The position numbers and the translations under genes were made by a program. A stretch of DNA of 64,000 nt, taken from contig JBDUXZ010000005.1 of assembly GCA_039944855.1 (NCBI GenBank), positions 248,001 through 312,000 of the forward strand. The letters run 5' to 3'. The stretch is from Rhodothermales bacterium (GTDB taxonomy: Bacteria > Bacteroidota > Rhodothermia > Rhodothermales > JANQRZ01). How positions within the stretch are numbered: the first letter of the stretch is position 1; every line of letters starts with the position of its first letter. Below, piece after piece: positions 1-7,533 of the stretch. The notes beneath the pieces are model-generated. The model was not told the origin of the DNA and did no database searches. It was given only the letters and a program-made list of their open reading frames with translations.

Positions 1-654
1 AACTGGGTCCGCAACGGTGCCATGCGCGACGCCGCCGACGCCTTCCTCAGCGAGATCATCTGGCGCGAGTTCTCCTACCACATCCTCTACCACTACCCGA
101 CGCTCCCGAGCGAGCCGCTCAAAGACAAGTTCGCCGCCTTCCCGTGGAAGTCCGACGCCGACGCGCTCCACCGCTGGCAGCGCGGCCAGACCGGCTACCC
201 CATCGTCGACGCCGGGATGCGGCAGCTGTGGGCGCTCGGGTGGATGCACAACCGAGTCCGCATGATCGTCGGCTCGTTCCTCACGAAAGACTTGCTGATC
301 TCGTGGCAAGAGGGCGAGGCATGGTTCTGGGACACGCTCGTCGACGGCGACCTCGCCAACAACGCGATGAACTGGCAGTGGATCGGCGGGAGCGGGCCGG
401 ACGCGCAGCCGTTCTTCCGCATCTTCAACCCCGTCAGCCAGGGCGAGAAGCACGACCCCGAGGGCGCCTACGTCCGCCGCTGGGTGCCGGAACTGAGCGA
501 CCTCCCGAACAAGTACCTCCACCGTCCGTGGGACGCGCCCGCCGACGTGCTCGACGAGGCTGGGATCGTGCTCGGCGACACCTACCCCGAACCCATCGTG
601 GATCACGCCGCCGCCCGCGACCGCGCCCTCGCGGCGTACAACGAAATCAAGTGA
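1..654 (+). CDS. phrB: Deoxyribodipyrimidine photolyase, C-terminal part (5' cut by window edge)
   Basis: This is the FAD-binding C-terminal part of a DNA photolyase/cryptochrome, the enzyme that uses blue light and FADH- to split UV-induced pyrimidine dimers. The reading frame is open from base 1, so the N-terminal alpha/beta antenna domain lies upstream of the window. Family hallmarks are visible: GYPIVDAGMR, the WMHNR(V/A)RM segment, WDTLVDGDLANN and NWQWIGGSG, all of the FAD pocket, followed by RIFNP and the tail with YP(E/K)PIVDH. A class I CPD photolyase fits best, although a (6-4) photolyase or cryptochrome cannot be excluded without the N-terminus. The following genes (SDR fusion, FAD oxidoreductase) are frequent companions of photolyases in light-responsive clusters. 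Confidence 0.93.
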   Translation, partial: NWVRNGAMRDAADAFLSEIIWREFSYHILYHYPTLPSEPLKDKFAAFPWKSDADALHRWQRGQTGYPIVDAGMRQLWALGWMHNRVRMIVGSFLTKDLLISWQEGEAWFWDTLVDGDLANNAMNWQWIGGSGPDAQPFFRIFNPVSQGEKHDPEGAYVRRWVPELSDLPNKYLHRPWDAPADVLDEAGIVLGDTYPEPIVDHAAARDRALAAYNEIK

Positions 655-663
655 GGCAGGTTG

Positions 664-936
664 TCCGTGGTCCTTAGTCCGTTGCACAGCCTTATATCGA
701 AGAGCCAGTTGCTCTGTCTTAAAGCTATCTACTCTTCCGTGTCATCCTGAGCGCAGCGCAGCGAAGTCGAAGGATCTTTCGGGGCACCGCGTTGCTCATC
801 AGAGATCCCTCGGCTGCGCTCGGGATGACACGGAGGAACGGAACCACTGAGCTTCACCCGAGCCCAACAACCACGGACCAACAACCAGCGACCACGGACC
901 ACGAACCACGGACTAACAACCAGTGACTACGGACTA
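664..936. repeat. Degenerate ACCACGGAC repeats bracketing a palindromic element
   Basis: The 288-base gap between the photolyase and the next gene holds no gene. Its right side (about 866-936) is a run of degenerate units of the form ACCACGGAC(C/T)AACAACCA. The left edge (about 664-684) carries the inverted form (TCCGTGGTCCTTAGTCCG). A similar ACCACGGAC element in both orientations occurs in the 22148-22275 gap. This looks like a dispersed intergenic repeat family. Its function is unknown. Confidence 0.55.
736..834. repeat. REP-like imperfect palindrome
   Basis: The two arms begin TCCGTGTCATCCTGAGCGC on the left and end GCGCTCGGGATGACACGG on the right. They are reverse complements over most of their length, with a short central spacer around 777-802. 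Elements built on GTCATCCTGAGCGCAGC and GATCCCTCGGCTGCGCTC are widespread intergenic palindromes in bacteria (REP/BIME-like). No coding capacity was seen. It could form a large hairpin in RNA downstream of the photolyase gene. Confidence 0.6.
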
Positions 937-942
937 ATCCTC

Positions 943-2346
943 ATGCCCAGCTTCACCCGCCGCCTCTCCGTCGACGTCTCCGCCGAGCGGCTCTTCGCGT
1001 GGCACGACCACCGGGGCGCATTCAACCGGCTCGTCCCGCCGTGGCAGCCCGTCCGCCTTGCCCGGTTCGACGGGATTCGGAGTGGCGACCGCGCCGTGCT
1101 CGAACTCGGACCCGGCCCGATCACCATTCGCTGGGTGGCCGAGCACCAGGATTTCATCGCGGAGCGGCAATTCCGCGACGTGCAGGTGAAGGGGCCGTTC
1201 GCGCGGTGGGAGCACACGCACCGCTTCGTGCCGAAGGACGCGGAGCGGTCGGTACTGGAGGACCACGTGACGTACGGGCTCCCGCTCGCCCCGCTCTCCG
1301 AATGGCTCGGCCGAGGGCCGGCGCAGAAGCAGATCGACCGGATGTTCGCGTACCGACACCGCGTGACGGGAGAGGACATCGCACGGCACGCGGCGTACGA
1401 TCTGCCCTCACAGACTATTGCAATAACGGGCTCGACAGGCTTGCTCGGCGAAACCCTCGTCGCCTTCCTCACGACGGGCGGCCACCGCGTCGTCCGCCTC
1501 GTCCGCTCCCGCAAAGAAGTCACCCGCTACGCCGACCGGAAGGACGAGCGCGCGGCGTACTGGAATGTCGAGCGCGGCGAGATCGACGAGGCCGCGTTCG
1601 ACGGCGTCGACACCGTGATCCACCTCGCGGGCGAGAGCGTCTACGGCCTCCGCTGGACGGACGAGAAAAAGCGCCGGATCGAGGAGAGCCGGACGCGGGG
1701 GACGCGGCTGCTGAGCGAGACGCTCGCCAAGCTCGACCACCCGCCGACGACGCTGCTCTCGGCCTCGGCGAGCGGGATCTACGGCGACCGGGGCGATACG
1801 CGGCTCGACGAGTCCGCCCCGCCCGGCGACGGCTTCCTCGCGGACGTGTGCGCCCAGTGGGAGGCCGCCACCGCGCCCGCCGCTGAGGCCGGTATCCGCG
1901 TCGTCAACCTCCGCATCGGGCTCGTGCTGACGCCGGCCGGCGGCCTGCTCAAAACCAGCCTCCCCGCGTTTTACCTCGGCCTCGGCGGGACGGCGGGCAG
2001 CGGCGAGCAATACCTCCCGTGGATCGCGCTCGACGACGTGCTCTACGCCGTGCTCCACCTCCTCGCCACGCCCGACATGCACGGCCCGGTCAACGTCGGC
2101 GCGCCGGAGCCGGTGCAGCAGCGCGACTTCGTCCGCACGCTCGGGCGCGTCCTCCGGCGGCCGACGTTCCTCCGCGTCCCGACGCCGCTGCTCCGCGCCG
2201 TGTCCGGCGAGTTCGCCGACGAGACGGTCCTCAAGAGCATGAAGATGATGCCCGACGCGCTCGTGAACTCCGGCTTTTCGTTCGCGTATCCCCACCTCGA
2301 ACCGGCCCTCCGCCACCTGCTCGGCAAAATGCCCGCCACCGCATGA
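943..2346 (+). CDS. SRPBCC-SDR fusion, TIGR01777 family NAD(P)-dependent epimerase-like protein
   Basis: A 467-residue two-domain protein. Residues 1 to about 150 resemble an SRPBCC/START-like ligand-binding domain (FTRRLSVDVSAERLFAWH...). Residues 158-460 form an extended short-chain dehydrogenase with the Rossmann motif GSTGLLG at 163-169, the HLAGESV motif and SASGIYGDRG, all typical of the TIGR01777/YfcH (SDR39U1) family. The reaction is not known for this family. The fused form is common in Bacteroidota and cyanobacteria. The stop overlaps the next start as ATGA, so the two genes are translationally coupled. Its position next to a photolyase and an FAD oxidoreductase suggests a light or oxidative stress cluster, which is inference. 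Confidence 0.88.
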   Translation: MPSFTRRLSVDVSAERLFAWHDHRGAFNRLVPPWQPVRLARFDGIRSGDRAVLELGPGPITIRWVAEHQDFIAERQFRDVQVKGPFARWEHTHRFVPKDAERSVLEDHVTYGLPLAPLSEWLGRGPAQKQIDRMFAYRHRVTGEDIARHAAYDLPSQTIAITGSTGLLGETLVAFLTTGGHRVVRLVRSRKEVTRYADRKDERAAYWNVERGEIDEAAFDGVDTVIHLAGESVYGLRWTDEKKRRIEESRTRGTRLLSETLAKLDHPPTTLLSASASGIYGDRGDTRLDESAPPGDGFLADVCAQWEAATAPAAEAGIRVVNLRIGLVLTPAGGLLKTSLPAFYLGLGGTAGSGEQYLPWIALDDVLYAVLHLLATPDMHGPVNVGAPEPVQQRDFVRTLGRVLRRPTFLRVPTPLLRAVSGEFADETVLKSMKMMPDALVNSGFSFAYPHLEPALRHLLGKMPATA

Positions 2347-2996
2347 CCGCCCTCCGCTCCCTCGTCGTCCTTTCCCTCGTCGCGCTGCTCTCGACTGGCT
2401 GCGCGAGCCTCGATAAGACTGCACAGCCCGCCCTCGACCAAGCCGCCGTGGACCTCGGCGACCAACTCGACGCACCCGGCCTGCTGGCCGCGACGGCCCT
2501 CCTCTACCACGAGGTCAACGGCCGCTATCCGGCGACGCCGTTCGACCTCCTCGGCTCGGCGGCGGCGCGTGAAACCGGGCTGCAACGGCTCGGGCTGAGC
2601 GCGCTCGACCTCGCGCCCGAAGGCGATGGGCTCGCGATGCGCTACACCCTCCTCCCCACCGCCGCCGACCCGACCGACCGCTTCGGCACCGTCACCGTCG
2701 CCGAGACGGACACGGCGGGGACGTACGACGTGGGCCTCCTGCTCGAACGGACCGCCGACCCCGACTTCTCCTCGCGCTCGCTCCCGCTCACCGAGCAGGG
2801 GCACTACGCCGTCGTTCGGGCGCGGGGCTCGCTCTGCGCCGAAGTCGCGACGGTGCGCCAGCGCATCCGCGAGGGCGAGGCCGTCGGGCAACCGCCGCTC
2901 GAAACGGGCAAGGCATACACGGTCACCTTCACCTCGGCCGACGGCGCCGCGTCGGAGCTCGCGCGCGATGGCTATACTGTGACCCTCCCCCGCTGA
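2343..2996 (+). CDS. Predicted lipoprotein of unknown function
   Basis: A 217-residue protein with a lipoprotein signal peptide: hydrophobic run at residues 7-16, then the lipobox STGC with Cys20. The start is chosen at the ATG that overlaps the previous stop (ATGA), because it gives a perfect lipoprotein signal; upstream codons in the same frame lie inside the preceding gene. The mature part has no motif I recognise. It contains an LYHEVNGRYP segment similar in feel to pilin-like or type II secretion G-like N-termini, but without the hydrophobic helix needed for that. It probably sits in the outer membrane and is co-transcribed with the SDR fusion. Confidence 0.8.
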   Translation: MTALRSLVVLSLVALLSTGCASLDKTAQPALDQAAVDLGDQLDAPGLLAATALLYHEVNGRYPATPFDLLGSAAARETGLQRLGLSALDLAPEGDGLAMRYTLLPTAADPTDRFGTVTVAETDTAGTYDVGLLLERTADPDFSSRSLPLTEQGHYAVVRARGSLCAEVATVRQRIREGEAVGQPPLETGKAYTVTFTSADGAASELARDGYTVTLPR

Positions 2997-3040
2997 GGCC
3001 ACGCGCCCCCCGATTCTAGCTCTCGCCCCGCCGCCGACTT

Positions 3041-4312
3041 ATGCCTACTCACGACGTCCTCATCGTCGGCGCGGGACTCGCCGGGCTCTGCTGCGCGCGC
3101 GAACTGAACCGGCACGGCGTCACGTTCAAAGTCGTCGAGGGATCGGACGGCATCGGCGGGCGCGTCCGCACGGACGAGGTCGACGGCTTCCTGCTCGACC
3201 GAGGCTTTCAGGTCCTGCTGACGGCGTACCCCGAGGCGCAGCGCGTGCTCGACTACGACGCGCTCGACCTCCGCTCGTTCTACGACGGCGCGCTCGTCCG
3301 CTTCGACGGCGGCTTCCACCGCGTCGCGGACCCGCTGCGCGAGCCGCTCGCCGCGCCGCAGACGGCGTTCTCTCCGATTGGCACGCTCGCCGATAAGCTC
3401 CGCGTGCTGAAGCTCCGGCAGGGCGTCCGCTCGCCGTCGCTCGATGCGCTGTGGGCGCGGCCCGAGGTCTCGACGCGCGCCGCGCTCACCGAGCGGTACG
3501 GGTTCTCCGACGTGATGCTCCAGCGGTTCTTCCAGCCGTTCCTCGGCGGCATCCTCCTCGACCGCGACCTCGGCACGTCGAGCCGGGCGTTCGAGTTCTA
3601 CTTCCGCATGTTCACCGAGGGCGAGACGGCCGTGCCTGCGCGCGGGATGCAGCAGATCCCCGAGCAGCTCGCCGCCGCGCTTCCCGATCACGCGATCCAG
3701 CTCAACACGCGCGTCCAGCACGCCGAGCCGTATTCGATCACGCTCGAACACGGCGGGACCGTCGAGGCCCGCGCCGTCGTCGTCGCCACGGACGGGCCGG
3801 AGGTGGCGTACCTCCTCGACAGCTTCGATCCGCCGGCCTCGCGCAGCGTGCTCTGCCTGTATTACGCCGCCCTCGACGCGCCGCACACCGAGCCGGTCCT
3901 CGTGCTCGACGGCGACGGCGACGGGCCGGTGAACAACCTCACGGTGATGAGCACGGTCTCGCCGTACTACGCGCCTACCGGGCAGTCGCTCGTCTCCGTC
4001 TCCGTCGTCGGCAACCCGTCGCAGCCGGACGCCGAGGTCGAAACCCGCGTGCGCGCCCACCTCCGCCGGTGGTACGGCGACGCGGTCGATGCGTGGCGGC
4101 ACCTCAAGACGTACCGGATTCTGCACGCGCAGCCCGCGCAGCCGCCGACCGCGCTCACCCCGCCCGAGCGCCCCGCCCGCCTCGCAGACGGCCTCTACGT
4201 CGCGGGCGACCACCGCACGAACGCCTCCATCAACGGCGCGATGGTGTCGGGCCGCCGCGCCGCCGAGGCCGTACTCGCCGACCTCGGCATCCCCCTCGTT
4301 GCTCAGCCGTGA
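3041..4312 (+). CDS. FAD-dependent NAD(P)/amine-oxidase-like oxidoreductase
   Basis: A 423-residue flavoprotein. The N-terminus has the dinucleotide-binding motif VGAGLAGL (Gly10, Gly12, Gly15) and an acidic strand-end residue (KVVEG), followed by GGRVRT, the second flavin-contact motif. The C-terminus carries the closing FAD motif GLYVAGDHRTNASINGAM. This arrangement is that of the protoporphyrinogen oxidase / phytoene desaturase / amine oxidase superfamily. The substrate is not evident. Homologues near photolyases are often annotated simply as NAD(P)/FAD-dependent oxidoreductases. Its stop TGA shares its final A with the next ATG. Confidence 0.88.
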   Translation: MPTHDVLIVGAGLAGLCCARELNRHGVTFKVVEGSDGIGGRVRTDEVDGFLLDRGFQVLLTAYPEAQRVLDYDALDLRSFYDGALVRFDGGFHRVADPLREPLAAPQTAFSPIGTLADKLRVLKLRQGVRSPSLDALWARPEVSTRAALTERYGFSDVMLQRFFQPFLGGILLDRDLGTSSRAFEFYFRMFTEGETAVPARGMQQIPEQLAAALPDHAIQLNTRVQHAEPYSITLEHGGTVEARAVVVATDGPEVAYLLDSFDPPASRSVLCLYYAALDAPHTEPVLVLDGDGDGPVNNLTVMSTVSPYYAPTGQSLVSVSVVGNPSQPDAEVETRVRAHLRRWYGDAVDAWRHLKTYRILHAQPAQPPTALTPPERPARLADGLYVAGDHRTNASINGAMVSGRRAAEAVLADLGIPLVAQP

Positions 4313-4755
4313 TGGAGACCGGACACTGGCTCGTCCTCGGCAACCTGCTCGGCACGCTTGCGATGTCCGGGGTGATCTGGATGGTACAACTCGTCCACTA
4401 CCCGCTGTTCGCGGGCGTCGGCTCGGACGGGTTCGTCGCGTACGAAGCGGCGCATCAGACCCGCATCACGTGGATCGTCTTCCCGGCGATGGTGCTGGAG
4501 TTAGGGACGGCGGCGGCGCTCGTCTGGCTCCGCCCCGACGCCGTGCCGCCGTGGATGGTGTGGGTCGGCCTCGGGCTCGTCGGCGTCGTGTGGCTCTCGA
4601 CGGCGTTCGTGCAGGTCCCGCTCCACACCGCGCTCTCCGCCGGGTTCGACGGCGACGCCCACGCCCGCCTCGTCACGACGAACTGGATCCGGACGGCCGC
4701 GTGGACGCTCCGCGCCGGCCTCGTGCTGTGGATGACGGCACTGCTGATGCGCTGA
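4312..4755 (+). CDS. Small four-helix integral membrane protein
   Basis: A 147-residue protein that starts at the ATG sharing one base with the upstream stop (TGATG). Four hydrophobic segments are visible, at about residues 7-30, 45-67, 75-100 and 125-145. The conserved-looking feature is MVQLVHYPLF at the end of helix 1 with a QTRITWIVFP entry to helix 2. This layout resembles DUF1772/anthrone-oxygenase-like small membrane proteins, but that match is by eye. It is the last gene of the 943-4755 run and probably translated with the oxidoreductase. Confidence 0.75.
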   Translation: METGHWLVLGNLLGTLAMSGVIWMVQLVHYPLFAGVGSDGFVAYEAAHQTRITWIVFPAMVLELGTAAALVWLRPDAVPPWMVWVGLGLVGVVWLSTAFVQVPLHTALSAGFDGDAHARLVTTNWIRTAAWTLRAGLVLWMTALLMR

Positions 4756-4790
4756 GTGGCGTTGCGCACAGAACGAATATGGCGCAGTTG

Positions 4791-5522
4791 TTAGTGATCC
4801 CGAGCATCCAAGCTCTGCGGCCAAGCGCCTCCAACGATGTCGTACGCATAGACCTCGGACGGCTCAATCATTCGCCAGCCGTCTCCGTGGTTCGCTTCAT
4901 ACCACTCTGCTAACGACTGCCTTTCGGCAAGTCTGATCCCTCTGGGATGACGCACAATCTCCGCTACAGGCGTGAGGTCTCCGACGCAGCCCATCTGGGT
5001 GGACACCGAGTCTTGCGATGTCTCGTAGCTACCGACGACGATGTAAAAGGCGCCTCGGTCGGTCAGGTAAAGTCCACTCAGCGCGTAGAGCTGACCAGCG
5101 GGGTAGGCGCGGCGGAGAAGCGCACTGAAAACTTCCGGTGCATCGGCGCGGCGGAGGAGCGTGTTGAACGCTTCGTACTGCTCGGAAGGACTCCCCGCGA
5201 TACCAACGTGACTACTCGCAAAGGTTCGTGTGTTCAGCAACAAAGCAAATGCTGCTTCCGGGTCCCGCAACTGGTCGTAGTTGAGGAAATACTCGTATTC
5301 AAGTGGCAGCCCCGACCAGTCTCGACCCAACGAGTCCGACCGCGCTTTGCTTCGCCGTTCGGCCTCCTCCGCCCCTGCAATCTGGCTGGCCTGCTCCAGC
5401 GTGACTATGGGACGCCACCAATCGGACGACTGACGAATTTCCTCATGCTGAAGCTCGCTGTTTGATGTAGCGCAGCCCGTCATGAACGCAGCGAGGAAAA
5501 GGATAGCAGCGACTTTCATCAT
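4791..5522 (-). CDS. Predicted lipoprotein of unknown function
   Basis: A 243-residue protein with start MMKVAAILFLAAFMTGCATS: a short charged N-terminus, a hydrophobic stretch and lipobox MTGC (Cys17). A longer open frame reaches 5579, but the added residues would spoil the signal peptide, so the ATG at 5522 (or the adjacent one at 5519) is preferred. The mature part is rich in charged residues with no recognised domain. Base composition is visibly less GC-rich than in neighbouring genes, which may indicate later acquisition. It converges with the 943-4755 operon. Confidence 0.7.
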   Translation of the reverse strand: MMKVAAILFLAAFMTGCATSNSELQHEEIRQSSDWWRPIVTLEQASQIAGAEEAERRSKARSDSLGRDWSGLPLEYEYFLNYDQLRDPEAAFALLLNTRTFASSHVGIAGSPSEQYEAFNTLLRRADAPEVFSALLRRAYPAGQLYALSGLYLTDRGAFYIVVGSYETSQDSVSTQMGCVGDLTPVAEIVRHPRGIRLAERQSLAEWYEANHGDGWRMIEPSEVYAYDIVGGAWPQSLDARDH

Positions 5523-5603
5523 GATGAAGGCGGCAGGGCTGAATATCCATTGATGATGCGAAACGATTCCAAATAGCACGACAGGAAGTTACAGTATCGA
5601 GCC

Positions 5604-5665
5604 TCACACCGCGCGGTCCACGAAAGTGTCGAGACGGGCGAGGGTGTCGCGGAGGGTGCGGGCGG
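5604..5665 (-). repeat. Duplicated 3' end of the patatin gene
   Basis: About 62 bases are roughly 90% identical to 6098-6159, the last codons of the patatin-like gene. Read on the minus strand the copy still encodes RTLRDTLARLDTFVDRAV and a stop, against RTLRDTLARLDAFVDRAA in the real gene. Similarity ends abruptly on its upstream side (near 5666), where the antitoxin module begins. It is a gene-tail remnant, not a gene. It may be the footprint of an insertion or of a deleted tandem copy. Confidence 0.75.
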
Positions 5666-5679
5666 GCTGCGCTAGCACT

Positions 5680-5895
5680 CTATGTGCCCTGCTCTCGGTC
5701 GAGCCGCCGGGCTTGTTCGAACAGCTCCTCCAACGGCGGGTCCGTGAGGAAGCTGTGCCGCTCGGCCGTGTAGTCGCCTTGCCCGGTGCGGTACTGCCCG
5801 AGGAACCGGAGCGTGCGGGCCACGCCGAGTTCGCGCACGAGCACCGCTACGGCCTCGCGCGTGATCTCGTTGAGCGGCTGTACTGGGACAGTCAT
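5680..5895 (-). CDS. Antitoxin-like small protein of a PIN-type toxin-antitoxin module
   Basis: A 71-residue protein with an N-terminal helical part (PLNEITREAVAVLVRELG) followed by RFLGQYRTGQGDYTAERHSF. Small proteins of this type, with a GxGDYTxER segment, are commonly found beside PIN-domain proteins and are presumed antitoxins; I make this assignment from memory of the family pattern. Only an N-terminal fragment of a PIN toxin is present next to it, and that fragment lies upstream rather than downstream. The gene may therefore be an orphan. The ATG start is unambiguous, since the preceding toxin remnant runs into it. Confidence 0.6.
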   Translation of the reverse strand: MTVPVQPLNEITREAVAVLVRELGVARTLRFLGQYRTGQGDYTAERHSFLTDPPLEELFEQARRLDREQGT

Positions 5896-6073
5896 GGGAG
5901 GTCGAGTTCTGCGCGTTCTCTATCTCGTGAGCAGCAGAGACCACGAGTTCGAGCACGCCTGTTTCGCACAGTTGGATAAGCGTTACAACGGCCTCCGCTT
6001 CAATCCGCACGCGGAGTTGCGCGTGGTCGTCGAGTGGGCGTTGGATAGCACAGATGTCGAAGTAGACACGCAT
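5896..6073 (-). pseudogene. PIN-domain toxin, truncated after about 56 residues
   Basis: Starting at the ATG at 6073 the frame reads MRVYFDICAIQRPLDD..., the classic first strand of a PIN-domain ribonuclease with its first acidic residue (Asp6). It continues with RIEAEAV and SAAHEIENAQN, the region that carries the next conserved acidic residue. The PIN similarity ends at about 5905, ten bases before the antitoxin start. Beyond that the frame is only the antitoxin gene read out of phase. The C-terminal half with the remaining catalytic Asp residues is missing, so the nuclease should be inactive. A deletion or recombination joining toxin and antitoxin copies is the likely cause. Confidence 0.65.
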
Positions 6074-6097
6074 GTATCCAAGCTACGCATTGCCCGC

Positions 6098-7396
6098 TCA
6101 CGCCGCGCGGTCCACGAAGGCGTCGAGGCGGGCGAGGGTGTCGCGGAGCGTACGGGCGACGGGGCTCCCCCGGTCCTCGTCGTCGATCTGCGCCGGCTCC
6201 TCCATCAGGTCGAGGTTCACGCTCGGCCAGAGGCGCGGCGCGGGGTCGTCGATCACGGCGTCGTTGAGGCGGAGGCCGTGGCGGGCGAGGATCGGCCCGA
6301 GCGTGTCGCGGCGCGCCCGCAGGTTCTCTAGCGTCGCGTGATAAGCGTGCTCCACGACCGACTTCCGCGAGTCGAACGAGAAGATGTTGGTGAAGAACAT
6401 CTGGTAGTCGTCGCGGCTCGGCTCGAAGAGGACGACGTCGGCGTTGCGGTAGCGCGATTCGTAGGCGGCGATGCCGGTCGTGAGGCGAGAGTGGATGAGC
6501 GTGCGGAACGTCTGCGCGAGCACGCCCGGCATCCCGCGGTCGATCAGCTTGCCGCGCCGCATGATCCCCTCCTCCACCGCCCGCGCCGTGTCGACGGGGA
6601 CGATGGGGTTGACGCAGAGCACGAGGTCGGCCCCGGCGTCGAGCGCGACGGAGGCGTGGACTGTCTTCAGCAGCACGCCGTCCATGTAGTCCCGCCCCTC
6701 GATGCTCACTGGCGGATACACGACCGGCAGCGCCGTCGACGCCTGCACCGCGAGCGAGATCGGGATGTGGCCGAAGCCGGGGTTGCCGAAGCGCACGGCC
6801 TCGCCCGAGTTGAGGTCGGAGGCGACGATGCGGAGCTGCACGCCACGCGCGTCGAGGTCGCGGAAGTCATCGGTTCGCCCCTCGAACGTGAACACTTTTT
6901 CGAGGTACTCGCGGATGCCGTCGTTGTTGAACAGCCCGACGGGAAGCGCCCGCCCGAGCCGCCCGATGAGCGCCGAGAGGATGCCGCCCTCGTGGTCGTG
7001 CTTGAACACGTAGTCGGCGAGGGCTTCGACGAGGTGCTGCGGGACCGACGCCCCGCGCCGGACCCACTCGCCGAACGCCGGGGTGAGGAAGAGCTCGGGT
7101 CGGAACGGGTGCTCGCCTGGCTCGTCGCGGACGACGCTGCGGCAGAGCTGCGCCGTCGATATCCCGTTCGCGAGGCAGGACCCGATAAAGGCCCCGGCCG
7201 AGACGCCGACATAGATTGGCAGCGCGGTGAAGTCCACCGTGAAGCCGTCGCCGACGATGGCTTCTTCGAGCGCCCGCAGCGCGCCGATCTCGTAGATGGC
7301 CCCCTCGGGCCCGCCGCCGGCGAGGGCAAGGGCGATCACGGGGCGGGAGCCCCCGGAAGCGGTTCCGTTCGCACGGATGGAGGAAGGCGAGGTCAT
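6098..7396 (-). CDS. Patatin-like phospholipase
   Basis: A 432-residue serine lipase/acyl hydrolase of the patatin family. The oxyanion-hole glycine-rich motif GGGPEGAIYEIG is at about residues 28-39, the nucleophile elbow GVSAG (Ser66) follows, and the catalytic Asp sits in YMDGV. The start is placed at the ATG at 7396; a longer frame to 7471 exists but adds a low-complexity leader. No signal peptide is seen, so a cytoplasmic or peripheral membrane enzyme acting on phospholipids or acyl esters is likely. Its last 60 bases are duplicated at 5604-5665. Confidence 0.88.
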   Translation of the reverse strand: MTSPSSIRANGTASGGSRPVIALALAGGGPEGAIYEIGALRALEEAIVGDGFTVDFTALPIYVGVSAGAFIGSCLANGISTAQLCRSVVRDEPGEHPFRPELFLTPAFGEWVRRGASVPQHLVEALADYVFKHDHEGGILSALIGRLGRALPVGLFNNDGIREYLEKVFTFEGRTDDFRDLDARGVQLRIVASDLNSGEAVRFGNPGFGHIPISLAVQASTALPVVYPPVSIEGRDYMDGVLLKTVHASVALDAGADLVLCVNPIVPVDTARAVEEGIMRRGKLIDRGMPGVLAQTFRTLIHSRLTTGIAAYESRYRNADVVLFEPSRDDYQMFFTNIFSFDSRKSVVEHAYHATLENLRARRDTLGPILARHGLRLNDAVIDDPAPRLWPSVNLDLMEEPAQIDDEDRGSPVARTLRDTLARLDAFVDRAA

Positions 7397-7447
7397 AGCG
7401 GATCGGGGGGTGCGGGGAGAAGGGAGACGCTGTGCAGAAAACGCAGC

Positions 7448-7498
7448 GAGGCGCGAGCGGGGGGCCGCCAAAGCGTACCCGGACCCCGCTCGCGCCTC
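7448..7498 (-). terminator. Probable Rho-independent terminator of the PHA operon
   Basis: A perfect 15-base inverted repeat (GAGGCGCGAGCGGGG at 7448-7462 and its complement at 7484-7498) with a 21-base loop. On the minus strand the stem is followed shortly by GCGTTTTCTGC, a modest U-rich tail. It lies downstream of the phasin gene at 7534 and upstream of the patatin gene, so it would end the phaR-phasin transcript. Confidence 0.6.
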
Positions 7499-7533
7499 TG
7501 CAGTCTCACGGCCGGGGCCGTAAGGTAGGCGAT

